Below are positions 44,501 through 54,334 of a DNA stretch of 64,000 nt, one piece after another. This DNA is from JAFNAG01 sp963824985. Lineage in GTDB: Bacteria; Acidobacteriota; UBA6911. Made by a program: the position numbers and the translations under genes. Below the pieces are notes generated by a model. The model ran no database searches, was not told the DNA's origin, and was given only the letters and a program-made list of their open reading frames with translations. Where the stretch lies: assembly GCA_963824985.1 (NCBI GenBank), contig CAWGRQ010000008.1, positions 1 to 64,000 on the forward strand, given 5' to 3'. The stretch's first letter is position 1; every line of letters starts with the position of its first letter.

Positions 44501-44950
44501 ATGGCCATGTCGGTTGGGAACAAGGGGTACAACTCGCAGATCAATATCACCCCCTATATTGATATCCTGCTCGTTTTGCTCATTATTTTCATGGTCTCCT
44601 CCCCGATGAAAAAGTTCGATCAGGAGGTCAGGGTGCCGAAGCCGGCGCCGGTCCAGCAGAAAGACGTCAAATCGGATTCGGTTATCGTTGAGGTCGATCT
44701 CAATCACGATATCCGCATCAATCAGCTGCCCGTAACCCTGGACGATCTGCAGGCGACTCTCTACGCCGTATATAGCGGGCGAGTGGATAAAAACCTGTTC
44801 ATCCGCGGCGATGCCGGATTGGATTACGGGTATGTCTTCCAGATTCTGGATATCGCCAAACGCTCCGGTGTCGGCGACATCGCGCTGCTGGATAAGCAGG
44901 CTGCCAGGAGTGAGCCGGCCAAGGCATCCGTTACCTCCGGTACCAACTGA
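44501..44950 (+). CDS. exbD: ExbD/TolR-type biopolymer transport protein
   Basis: A 149-residue protein with one membrane helix (~19-38, PYIDILLVLLIIFMV) holding the conserved Asp of the proton path (D20 or so, in NITPYIDILLV). The periplasmic domain follows (VEVDLNHDIRINQLPVTLDD, FIRGDAGLDYGYVFQILDIA). It works with ExbB and the TonB-like protein encoded 53 bases upstream. The ATG at 44501 follows GGGGAG; the frame runs further upstream inside tonB but without coding support. Confidence 0.92.
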   Translation: MAMSVGNKGYNSQINITPYIDILLVLLIIFMVSSPMKKFDQEVRVPKPAPVQQKDVKSDSVIVEVDLNHDIRINQLPVTLDDLQATLYAVYSGRVDKNLFIRGDAGLDYGYVFQILDIAKRSGVGDIALLDKQAARSEPAKASVTSGTN

Positions 44951-45340
44951 TTTCCACCCGCGAGTCTTTCCCTCCGGGAAATTATCCTCGGCCGCAAAAC
45001 CTGTGGGTCAACTCCGGCTCCGCTTTTGGTGTGAATTGGGGCAAAAAGCAAAAAACGCCACGGATTTCACGGATTACACAGATTCAAAAAGCTGATTGAG
45101 AATATTTTTTGACAAATCTGTGAAATCCGTGAAATCCGTGGCGTTTTTTGCTTTGATCTCCCCAGGAGTGTCTCTCGCTTCTTACAGCCATCGCTCCCGG
45201 CAGAGTGGAAATGCTGTAACTCTTAATGTATCATCGCTCCAGTCTTGATTGGGGCACTCATTCGGAGATGGCTCTCATTGAAAACCGGACAGGATTCGTT
45301 GACGGATTCCGGAAGGCAATCGGAAGCTGGTCTGGTTTCG
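44951..45340. other. Intergenic region with large hairpin repeat
   Basis: The gap between exbD and mprF contains the long inverted repeat at 45045-45154 and little else. The mprF promoter may lie between the hairpin and 45340. If translation of mprF begins at a TTG at 45245 instead of the ATG at 45341, the last 96 bases are coding. Confidence 0.5.
45045..45154. repeat. Long inverted repeat, 40-bp arms (CACGGATTTCACGGATT family)
   Basis: Arms at 45045-45084 and 45115-45154 are reverse complements with one mismatch and enclose 30 AT-rich bases. Each arm runs AAAGCAAAAAACGCCACGG, then tandem TTTCACGGAT units. Related but decayed copies lie at 53260-53428 and 56963-57051. Such repeats often create false reading frames with KSVKSV-type peptides. 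Confidence 0.9.
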
Positions 45341-47875
45341 ATGCAGCCGGCGCACCACCCCCTCGTGCTTTGGCTGATTGCGAACGCGCGTTGGATCTGG
45401 CCGGTGGTGGTGATCGTTTTCCTGCTCCTGATCACGAGAACGGATCTGCGGCACATAGAGTCCCGGCGCGTGAGCGAGGCGTTGCGAAGCATCGATCCGC
45501 GCAACCTGGCGCTTGCCGCGTTTCTTACCCTGGCCAACCTCGCGGTGATGGGCATCTATGATGTTCTCTGCCTCCGGGACACCCATGTCCGGCCGCGTGA
45601 ACGCTGGTGGATCGGCACCCTGGCCTTCGCCTGGAGCAATTTCCTGACGCTCGGGCCGCTCGCAGGCCCCGCCATTCGTTTCTGGCTCTACCGCCCGTTC
45701 GGAGTCAGCTTCAGTGCGCTGCGGCAGGCGATCATCTCAATTGTCATCGGCTTTGGCGGGGCGCTGCTGATTTGGATCTCCATTGTGACCGTTCCGCTGC
45801 CGTATGCCGGCTGGGAGATGTTTGCCGTTCGGGCCGGACTGGTTTCCCTGGCCGCCTGGGGGGCAGGCCTGCTGGCCGGGAAACTGCAGACTTTGAAGTG
45901 GTTCCCTGCCTGGGTGCGCGAACTGAGCGTTCGCTGGTCCATTCTCTTCATGCTGGGTGTACTCGACTGGTTGCTCGTCTTCCTCGTCTTTGCCACCACG
46001 TTACAGGCTGCCGGCATCCACATGGATATCAACCGCCTCGGGCGTCTCTACTACCTGGGCCAGGGCGTGGGGGTTCTGAGCCTGATTCCGGGCGGATTGG
46101 GGAGTGCGGACGCATTCTGGCTCGCCTCGCTTGGTGAATTGGTTGAGAAAACGGCGGCAGGATTGGTAGTGTTCCGGATGATTTACTACGTCATCCCCTG
46201 GTCGATTGCGACCCTACTGCTCCTGCGCCGTTCGGTCCATGGGAAAGTCCGCTGGGCCATACCGGCGCGATGGTTTATTGCCCTGATCGTGCTTATCTCT
46301 GGCGTGGTGATGCTGGTCAGCGCGGCGACGCCCGCAGTGGCTCAGCGCATGCAGACGCTGGAGCGTTTCATTCCGCTGGCGGTTCTGGAAACTTCCCACG
46401 TCGCCAGCGCCGCGTTCGGTCTGTTCCTGTTTGTCGTCGCCAGAGGATTGCTCAAGGGGTACCGCTACGCGCATCGAACCACAATGGCACTGCTGCTTGG
46501 CGGCGCCATCGGGAGCCTGCTCAAAGGGCTGGATTATGAAGAAGCCATCATTTTCACTCTTACCGCGGCCCTGCTTTGGACGCAGGCGGGGCTGTTCAAA
46601 CTGCACAGCCGCAAGGGTGGGACGGCGCTTGCCATACTGGCTCCCATCATCCTGGCGATATTCGTGTATGCCGCAGTCGGGATGGCATCATACCCGGGAA
46701 GCCAGTATTCCAACTCCCTGTGGCTGACTTTTGCGCATTCCGCCGAAGCCGCCCGTTTCCTGCGCACTTTTAGCGTTCTGCTGCTCTTCGGGTTGCTGAT
46801 TGCCGTCTATCTGATCATGCGGATTCCCCATCGTTTTGTGCCGCCGTCGCGCGCCGAAATCGATCGTGCGCTCGCGCTGCACCGGAGACTCGGTAAGGGC
46901 ACGACCGCCATGATGGCGGCCAATGCGGACAAGTCGATTCTTTTCCTCAGAGACAATGGCTTCTGTCTCTATCGAACCATCGGCAGGTACATGGTCGTGT
47001 TCTCGGATCCTACTGTTCCTCCGGCAACGGACAGGAGCTGCCTCAATATTCTGTTGCAGCGGGCGCAGGAGCTGGACCGCAGGCTCATTTTTTACCAGAT
47101 CTCCGCCCAATGGCTCCCCGTGCTCCACGACTTCGGCTATTCCTTTTTCAAGCTGGGCGAGGAGGCGGTCGTCGACCTGGCTGAATTCAACATTCATGGG
47201 AATCACGGCAAGGCCATGCGGAATGTGCTGAATCGATTCCGCCACGACGGTTACACATTCCGTGTTCTGCCCCAGGAGGACGTACCGGCCCAGCTGCCGA
47301 GGCTGAAAGAAGTCTCCGATGCCTGGCTGCGCAGCAAAAGAGCACGAGAGAAGCAGTTTTCGATCGGTTCCTTCGACGCCGCCTACCTGGCGATGTTCCC
47401 GTGCGCGATCGTCGCCAACCGCGCCGGGGAGACGGTTGCTTTTGCCAACCTGCTGCTTGGCCCCAATCAGGACGAATTCTCCGTCGATCTGATGCGCTAT
47501 ACCCCCGAGTGTCCGAACGGAGTCATGGACATGCTCATCCTTCACCTTTTCGATTGGGGCCGGGAGCTGGGGTACAGGACATTCAACCTTGGTATGGCCC
47601 CGCTCTCCACCGTAGGTGTGGTCCGGCAGGCGCATTTCGGTGAACGACTGGCAAACATTCTGTTCCAGCATGGCGAGCACTGGTACAATTTCAAAGGCAT
47701 CCGACTCTTCAAGGCGAAATATGATCCTCGCTGGGTGCCCCGATATCTTGCGTACCCCGCGTTCTGGATTTGGCCGCAGGCAATTGTCAGTATTGCAGCG
47801 CTGATTGCGGGAGGTTGGAGGAACGTCATCTTCCCGGTTGAACTCCAGGAAGGTGACGGAGCAGAGACAGAATGA
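45341..47875 (+). CDS. mprF: MprF-like flippase/aminoacyl-phosphatidylglycerol synthase
   Basis: An 844-residue protein (876 if the in-frame TTG at 45245 is used). About fourteen membrane helices form the flippase part, with the family segment SNFLTLGPLAGPAIRFWLYR and GVLSLIPGGLGSADAFW. The C-terminal cytoplasmic domain (~550-844) is the DUF2156 synthase fold (GKGTTAMMAANADKSILFLR, FSVDLMRYTPECPNGVMDML, FNLGMAPLS). It moves Lys or Ala from tRNA to phosphatidylglycerol and flips the product, lowering surface charge and giving resistance to cationic peptides. Its stop overlaps the start of a sensor kinase gene (ATGA). Confidence 0.92.
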   Translation: MQPAHHPLVLWLIANARWIWPVVVIVFLLLITRTDLRHIESRRVSEALRSIDPRNLALAAFLTLANLAVMGIYDVLCLRDTHVRPRERWWIGTLAFAWSNFLTLGPLAGPAIRFWLYRPFGVSFSALRQAIISIVIGFGGALLIWISIVTVPLPYAGWEMFAVRAGLVSLAAWGAGLLAGKLQTLKWFPAWVRELSVRWSILFMLGVLDWLLVFLVFATTLQAAGIHMDINRLGRLYYLGQGVGVLSLIPGGLGSADAFWLASLGELVEKTAAGLVVFRMIYYVIPWSIATLLLLRRSVHGKVRWAIPARWFIALIVLISGVVMLVSAATPAVAQRMQTLERFIPLAVLETSHVASAAFGLFLFVVARGLLKGYRYAHRTTMALLLGGAIGSLLKGLDYEEAIIFTLTAALLWTQAGLFKLHSRKGGTALAILAPIILAIFVYAAVGMASYPGSQYSNSLWLTFAHSAEAARFLRTFSVLLLFGLLIAVYLIMRIPHRFVPPSRAEIDRALALHRRLGKGTTAMMAANADKSILFLRDNGFCLYRTIGRYMVVFSDPTVPPATDRSCLNILLQRAQELDRRLIFYQISAQWLPVLHDFGYSFFKLGEEAVVDLAEFNIHGNHGKAMRNVLNRFRHDGYTFRVLPQEDVPAQLPRLKEVSDAWLRSKRAREKQFSIGSFDAAYLAMFPCAIVANRAGETVAFANLLLGPNQDEFSVDLMRYTPECPNGVMDMLILHLFDWGRELGYRTFNLGMAPLSTVGVVRQAHFGERLANILFQHGEHWYNFKGIRLFKAKYDPRWVPRYLAYPAFWIWPQAIVSIAALIAGGWRNVIFPVELQEGDGAETE

Positions 47876-49434
47876 AACTATCGTTCCGCCTTAACTCTAC
47901 AGCAGTGGCCATCGCAATTGGCCTGGTCGCCGTCTCCACCGCGGTCCTGAGCTCGTTCAGCTATATCCACTGGGTTGGGAAAGAAAACCAGGTGGATTGG
48001 ACCATCATCCAGGGAAATACCAAGCTCGTCACTCAGTACGTGGACCAGATCGAACAGAAGATCATCGATAACGATGGACTGCTGTCGGAGATGATCAATG
48101 TCGATGATCCGAAGACCTGGCCGGCAGCCGCGGACCTGATCCGGAAGGCCGATTTCAGCGTCGACCAGGTTTTCATTTTCCGCCTGGGCAGCTCCTACCC
48201 GGCATTCCCTCCCTACGCCCGCGAGATCAGTGTCGCATGGGCGCTGGTCCGCAGCAGTTACATGGAACTCGACAAGGGCCACCTGGTCCTGAACCAGACC
48301 AACCATCTTCACAAAGAACGGGATGACAATTACTTCTTCACTTCCTACGTGCTGAAGGAGGACATTCACGGCGCGAAATATGTGATTTTTTTCCAGATGA
48401 ACATCGAGAAGATCCTGGCCTTGACGGACCGCTATCTGCGCAAGCTCCAGCCGGACTTTTATGTCAGCATTGTCGATTTTGACAACATCCGCGTCGATCC
48501 CAGGTTTCAGCCGATTGCCGGGAACGCCAAATATTTCCTGGAAAAGCGCTTTCCCAGCACGCTCTACAAGTGGTTGGTCCAGGTTGTACCCCGCAACTAT
48601 TCAGAAATGGAGCGGAACGCAGGGAACCGTCGGCGGGCCAACCTGTTCCTCATCATCCTGAGCATGGCCATGATCTTCTGCAGCCTGGCGATCATCTATG
48701 TCGTCGGCAGGAGAGAGAGGCAACTCAGCCAGCTGAAAGAGGATTTCATCAGCAACGTCAGTCATGAACTGAAAACCCCCCTTTCGCTGATCCGGATGTT
48801 CAGCGAGATGCTGGTAACCAACCGGGTGCGCAACGACGCCGCCCGGCAGGAATATTATGCTATCATCCACGGTGAGAGCGATCGCATGAGCCGGTTGATC
48901 ACCAACCTGCTCGACTTCGCACGGCTGGAGCGGGAACCCCACAGCCTGCATCTCTGCAAAACCAACCTCGCCCAGTTGGCGGTGAAGGAGCTCGAGGCGT
49001 TCCGGCACCAGATCCAGAAGGACGGATTTGAGCTGATTACGCATCTGGATCCCACCGTCCCGGATACTATGGCCGACCCGAATGCGATCAGCATGGCGCT
49101 GTTCAACCTTTTGGACAACTCAGTGAAGTACTCCGTCGATCGCAAGCAGGTGACGGTGAGCGTCAGCCGGACCAATGGGTTTGTCGATCTTGCGGTCCGG
49201 GATGAGGGAATAGGAATTCCGGAATCGGAGCGGCATAAGATATTCGATAAGTTTTTCCGGGGCAGCGCGGCGGAGGCGAAGAATATCCGCGGCAACGGCA
49301 TCGGCCTTGCCATCACAAGGCAGGTAGCGGAAATGCATGGCGGAGAGGTTCGCGTGGAAAGCGAGCCTGGGCGGGGGAGCACATTCACACTGAGGATCCC
49401 GATTCGTGATGGGCCCGCAACGGTCGGGATGTGA
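47872..49434 (+). CDS. Membrane sensor histidine kinase
   Basis: A 520-residue kinase. TM1 (~10-32) and TM2 (~255-277) enclose a ~220-residue periplasmic sensor domain of unknown type. No HAMP is evident. The HisKA motif NVSHELKTPLSL carries H298, followed by the N-box LLDNSVKYS, the G1 box DEGIGIP and the G2 box GNGIGLAI. The start codon overlaps the mprF stop, so the kinase is made together with the lipid-modifying enzyme. The cognate regulator follows 155 bases downstream. Confidence 0.94.
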   Translation: MKLSFRLNSTAVAIAIGLVAVSTAVLSSFSYIHWVGKENQVDWTIIQGNTKLVTQYVDQIEQKIIDNDGLLSEMINVDDPKTWPAAADLIRKADFSVDQVFIFRLGSSYPAFPPYAREISVAWALVRSSYMELDKGHLVLNQTNHLHKERDDNYFFTSYVLKEDIHGAKYVIFFQMNIEKILALTDRYLRKLQPDFYVSIVDFDNIRVDPRFQPIAGNAKYFLEKRFPSTLYKWLVQVVPRNYSEMERNAGNRRRANLFLIILSMAMIFCSLAIIYVVGRRERQLSQLKEDFISNVSHELKTPLSLIRMFSEMLVTNRVRNDAARQEYYAIIHGESDRMSRLITNLLDFARLEREPHSLHLCKTNLAQLAVKELEAFRHQIQKDGFELITHLDPTVPDTMADPNAISMALFNLLDNSVKYSVDRKQVTVSVSRTNGFVDLAVRDEGIGIPESERHKIFDKFFRGSAAEAKNIRGNGIGLAITRQVAEMHGGEVRVESEPGRGSTFTLRIPIRDGPATVGM

Positions 49435-49589
49435 GGCCTGTTTGGATGGCAGCGTGAAATGGCCCAAGGATAAGGAATTCAATTGGCACTCCGCAAAGGT
49501 CCAACAGCACGGCGCGAGGCGACAGGTTCGGAGACTGACGTAAGGGCCTGTCAGGGAATCAGCCCTGAAGGCCGGCACAGGTGGATGGG

Positions 49590-50266
<677 letters not shown>

Positions 50267-50270
<4 letters not shown>

Positions 50271-51469
50271 CCATCCTGATTGACATTCTGGGGATGCTCG
50301 CCTTCCGGTCGCGCGCCTTGCGCGCCCTGGCAGCGCGTCACGCCCGCGTGCCGGCCCTGATCAGCCTCTCGATCGGGTTTCTGGCTTTCGTCCTGGTGCG
50401 CAACTCCCTCTATGTTGCTGTTGAGAGTTCTCCCTACATCCGGGGTCACTCGAGCGCCCTGGAGATGCTGCTAAACCTTCACCTGATTCAGATGCTCCTG
50501 TTCCTGGCCCTGGTCTATGTCCCCGCGCTCATCCTGATGAGCAATGCGTTCGCCGGTGACGGTCTGGGATTCTCCCTTTCCCGCGCCGAGTATGTGAGCC
50601 ATCTATCAGCGCTGCTCCCGCTCTGGGGAGTCCTGTTTCTGATCGGAGCTCCCTTGCTCCCGGCCTTCCTGACCCTGGGTTTCCTCGATATCAGCGTCGG
50701 CGAACTCTGGCTTATCCTGTCGATGATTGTTTATACGGTCTGGGCGGTAAAAGAACTGAATCATGTTCCCGCCCTTGTGGCCTTGGGCGTGGTGAGTCTC
50801 TCTCTGGTCACGCTCCCCGTGCTCTTCGTGCTGACGAATTTTCTGCTGTCTCTCCCCTTTTTCCTCCTTCTCCCGCTGCTTTACCTTTTTTTCGTGCGCC
50901 TCCGCGACCTGGTTGCCGCCCGGGGATCCGAGAGGGACTTCCTGCAGCATCTGAAGGCTCTGACCATCAACCCGCGCGATGCCGATGCCCACTATCAGCT
51001 CGGGCTGCTTCATTTCCGGCGTGGGAATTGGGATGCCGCACAGGGCTACTTCGAGCAATCTCTGGCAATTGAGCCGAACGACCCTGATGTCCACTATTTC
51101 ATGGGACGCGTCTTCGAAGCCAGAAGCGAGTGGTCCCGGGCGGTTGATGAGTACGAATCCGCCTACCGTCTGGATCCGGAGTACGGACAGGGGGATATCT
51201 TCCGCGAAGTGGGCAAGGGATATCTGCATACCGGCCGCCCGGACAAGGCGATCGAATTTCTGCAGTTCTTCCTCGAACGCCGCGGCTCCGATCCGGAAGG
51301 GCGCTATTGGCTCGCGGTCGCCCTGTCCCGGGTTGGCAGGCCTGACGAAATGCGGGTCCAGTTGGACACGATTCTCGATCAGGCGCGCTCCAATCCCCGT
51401 TTTTTTCGTAAAGCCAACAGATCTTGGATTTATCGGGCCCGTACCCTGCTCCGTGGCGGTCAGATCTGA
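50267..51469 (+). CDS. Membrane protein with C-terminal TPR domain
   Basis: A 400-residue protein with about five membrane helices in residues ~30-215. A soluble C-terminal domain of four or so TPR units follows (~235-370: DADAHYQLGLLHFRRGNWDA, DPDVHYFMGRVFEARSEWSR). The membrane part is reminiscent of Yip1-type proteins but I do not recognise it. The ATGA overlap with the regulator gene implies translational coupling, so it may help sensing or act in the regulated response. Confidence 0.85.
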
Positions 51470-51605
51470 CCACAGAAGCTAACACGGGGCATGCTTCCCC
51501 CCGCGTGGCCCCGGCGTGATTACAATTGATTACAATCCGGGACATTCTGGTGACAACCCCGCCTGCCGGGATTCCTTATACTGCAGCTTCACATAAGGGA
51601 GTTTC

Positions 51606-53225
51606 ATGCAATTCTTCTGGCCATCGGCCTCCGGCTACGAGAAATATATCTATTCCGGTAACGGGAATATATCCTACCTGTACCAGATGGATTCGTTCGA
51701 TAAGGCGATCGTATTCGCTTATTTTGCCATCCTGGCTATCCTCAGCTTTTACGGTTTCCACCGCTACCTGCTGGTGTGGCTCCATCGCCGGCATCGCCAT
51801 CAGGCTGCCGTCATCAAGGAGCGTTTCCAGGAGCTGCCCCGGGTTACCGTGCAGCTCCCCTTTTATAACGAAATGTACGTGGTGCAGCGGGTGATCGATG
51901 CCGTGTGTGCCTTCGACTATCCGCGTGACCGCTTTGAAGTCCAGTTGCTGGACGATTCGACGGACGAGACACAAAAAATCGCGCGTGATGCCGCCGAGGA
52001 ATGGCGCAAGCACGGCGTCGACATTCATTACATTCATCGCGACAACCGCTCGGGATTCAAGGCGGGGGCCCTCGAAAACGGCCTCGTTACCGCCAGGGGC
52101 GAGTTTGTCGCCATTTTCGACGCCGATTTCGTTCCGGACCCCGATTTTCTGCAGAAAACGATACATTACTTCACTGATCCGAACGTCGGTCTGGTGCAGG
52201 GGCGATGGGAGCACATCAATCGCGACTACTCGTTTCTCACCCGCGCTCAGGCAATTCTCCTGGATGGCCACTTTGTGATGGAAAGTGATACCCGTTTCCT
52301 GAGCGGGAGGTTCTTCAACTTCAACGGCACCGCGGGAATCCTCCGCCGTCAGGCGATCCGGGATGCCGGGGGGTGGGAACACGACACCTTGACTGAAGAT
52401 CTTGATTTGAGTTACCGCGCGCAGCTGAAAGGCTGGAAGTTTGTCTTCCTGCCGAATCTTCCGGTGCCCGCGGAACTGCCCGTCGAGATCAATTCCTTCA
52501 AAGCGCAGCAGTGCCGATGGGCCAAGGGGGCCATGCAAACCGGGAAGAAAGTGTTGCCCCGCCTGTTGCGCAGCGGATGCAGTCCGGCCGAGAAACTCGA
52601 GGCCTGGTACCATTTGACCGCCAACATCTCCTACCCGCTGATGATGATCCTGGCGCTCCTGCTTTTCCCGGTGCTTATTGTCCGTTACAACCAGGGCTGG
52701 TTTCAGCTGGTTACGATCGATCTTCCACTGTTCGTGCTGTCGTTTGCCAGCGTCAACACGTTTTATATATCGGCTCAGATGACCTTGCACAAGGATTGGC
52801 GCAGAAGAATCCTGTATCTGCCGGGTGTCATGGCGATCGGCATCGGCATGACCATCGCAGTGGCGAAAGCGGTTTTGGAAGGCGCCGTCGGGATCAAGAG
52901 CCCGTTTGTGCGCACTCCCAAGTTCTCGGTGCAAGGGGACGGCGGGGAATGGAAGAAGAAAAGATACCGCGGTCGCATGGGCTTGCTGCCATTCATCGAG
53001 ATCGGCTTCGGTTTCTATTTTACCTGGATGAACTATTACGCCCTCACCATGGGGGTCTACGGCATCATGCCGTTTCTCTTCCTGTTCCAGTTCGGCTACC
53101 TGTATACGGGAATCGGTTCGCTCGTACAGGGCCTCAAGAGGATGAACCTGCCGATCCCCCGGCTACCGCTTAAATTGCGGTGGTTTCCCCATAAAGAGGA
53201 ATTGGATCCCAGGCCTGAATTTTAG
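51606..53225 (+). CDS. Processive GT2 glycosyltransferase (cellulose/mannan-synthase-like)
   Basis: A 539-residue membrane glycosyltransferase. A helix at ~33-52 precedes the catalytic GT-A domain with DDS (116-118), DAD (172-174), TED (263-265) and QQCRW (301-305), the D,D,D,QxxRW set of processive enzymes. Four to five C-terminal helices (~325-510) form the export channel. No PilZ domain is present, which sets it apart from bacterial cellulose synthase BcsA. It resembles the CslA/mannan-type or glucosyltransferase homologues. A ribosome site AAGGGAG precedes the ATG. The product is unknown. Confidence 0.92.
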   Translation: MQFFWPSASGYEKYIYSGNGNISYLYQMDSFDKAIVFAYFAILAILSFYGFHRYLLVWLHRRHRHQAAVIKERFQELPRVTVQLPFYNEMYVVQRVIDAVCAFDYPRDRFEVQLLDDSTDETQKIARDAAEEWRKHGVDIHYIHRDNRSGFKAGALENGLVTARGEFVAIFDADFVPDPDFLQKTIHYFTDPNVGLVQGRWEHINRDYSFLTRAQAILLDGHFVMESDTRFLSGRFFNFNGTAGILRRQAIRDAGGWEHDTLTEDLDLSYRAQLKGWKFVFLPNLPVPAELPVEINSFKAQQCRWAKGAMQTGKKVLPRLLRSGCSPAEKLEAWYHLTANISYPLMMILALLLFPVLIVRYNQGWFQLVTIDLPLFVLSFASVNTFYISAQMTLHKDWRRRILYLPGVMAIGIGMTIAVAKAVLEGAVGIKSPFVRTPKFSVQGDGGEWKKKRYRGRMGLLPFIEIGFGFYFTWMNYYALTMGVYGIMPFLFLFQFGYLYTGIGSLVQGLKRMNLPIPRLPLKLRWFPHKEELDPRPEF

Positions 53226-53259
53226 GATTTGAAGCTGTTTAGCCCTGTTGTCAGAGACC

Positions 53260-53428
53260 GCAAAAAACGCCACGGATTTCACGGATTCCACAGATTTAAT
53301 GAAGGACCTACCAAGAGGCCGTGATTCTTGCACTCCCAGGAGGCAGGCAAAAACCACGACATCATCTGGTGCGCCTCGTTACGCGCATGCCCCATGCATT
53401 TGAATTCGTGGAATCCGTGGCTGCTTTT
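53260..53428. repeat. Decayed copy of CACGGATTTCACGGATT repeat
   Basis: The left arm (53260-53297) matches the left arm at 45048-45084 almost base for base. The right arm survives only as CGTGGAATCCGTGGCTGC (53407-53428), and the loop has grown to about 110 bases. It sits between the GT2 gene and the convergent MocA-like gene. Confidence 0.7.
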
Positions 53429-53443
53429 GAAGGGGCTAAGCAA

Positions 53444-54079
53444 TTACTGGGAATTATTTTCCGCAGCCCGACGGGCCAGGGCTGTCTTCAGTGGCTCTCC
53501 CACGATCCTGAGATAATCTTCAGGGGTGTCCACATCATCTATGGTGCTCTTATCCCCGGTCTCCACCCAGGCCGTTTGGGCGCGATATCGGGCGATGAGT
53601 AGTTTCGGGCTGGTGTCGGCCGGAGTAACGATCAGCTCATCAAGCAGCGTTCGTCCCAGGATTGCCGGGTGTCCCGCCCGGCCGCCGCAGCGCGGCAGAG
53701 CCAGCATTGGGGACGATTCCAGGAAGCAGCGGATCAGCTCGTCCGCCACTTCAGCGGGGACCAGCGGCTGATCCACGGGCCAGACCAGGCAGCCCAGGCA
53801 TCCCGAAGGCATCGTTTGCGCCGCCAGCCGAAGCGACGAAACCTGGCCGCGGCCGGGATCGGGATTAATGATGGTGCGCGCCTCCCACGGCGAAACCAGG
53901 GGGAGGATGCGGGCAGAGTCCCTTCCGAGGACGACGCAGGCATCCGGAAGCGCGAGCGTCCTGACCGCGCGCAGAATCCGGGTCAGGAAGGTGTCGGCGC
54001 CCAGGGGGAGCAGGGCCTTGGGATATCCCATCCGCGATGAGTCTCCCGCCGCCAGAATCACTGGAACGATATTCGGCAT
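53444..54079 (-). CDS. MocA-like nucleotidyltransferase
   Basis: A 211-residue protein with the MobA/MocA fold. VILAAGDSSRMGYPKALLPL is the nucleotide-binding loop with its Lys, VWPVDQPLV holds the metal-binding Asp, and GRAGHPAILG is typical. Such enzymes add CMP to molybdopterin, but relatives act on other substrates. No molybdenum gene is nearby, so the substrate is open. It is a lone gene on the minus strand. Confidence 0.88.
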   Translation of the reverse strand: MPNIVPVILAAGDSSRMGYPKALLPLGADTFLTRILRAVRTLALPDACVVLGRDSARILPLVSPWEARTIINPDPGRGQVSSLRLAAQTMPSGCLGCLVWPVDQPLVPAEVADELIRCFLESSPMLALPRCGGRAGHPAILGRTLLDELIVTPADTSPKLLIARYRAQTAWVETGDKSTIDDVDTPEDYLRIVGEPLKTALARRAAENNSQ

Positions 54080-54334
54080 GATCCACTCGCGTCAGGAACG
54101 GCTACGGTCAAGACCCGCAGGGCCTGCGGCGCCACCCGCTTTTAAAAATAGGACCCGTCCCGTCAAGCATGTCCCGGCGCCCCGATGGGTCCTGAATTCG
54201 GCCGGCTTCTGAATCAGAGGCCAATCACGCAAACGGAAATTCCGCGGGTCCCGTCGGGCCGCCGGAACCCAGCCGGCGCCCCATGTTCATGCGTCAGGGT
54301 GAGCGCTCCAAACGCATGGGGGGGCTGCTTCCGG

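Noticed and set aside
53163..53357. Short minus-strand frame containing IKSVESVKSVAFF
   Set aside because: It is a translation of the CACGGATTTCACGGATT repeat and overlaps the GT2 gene.
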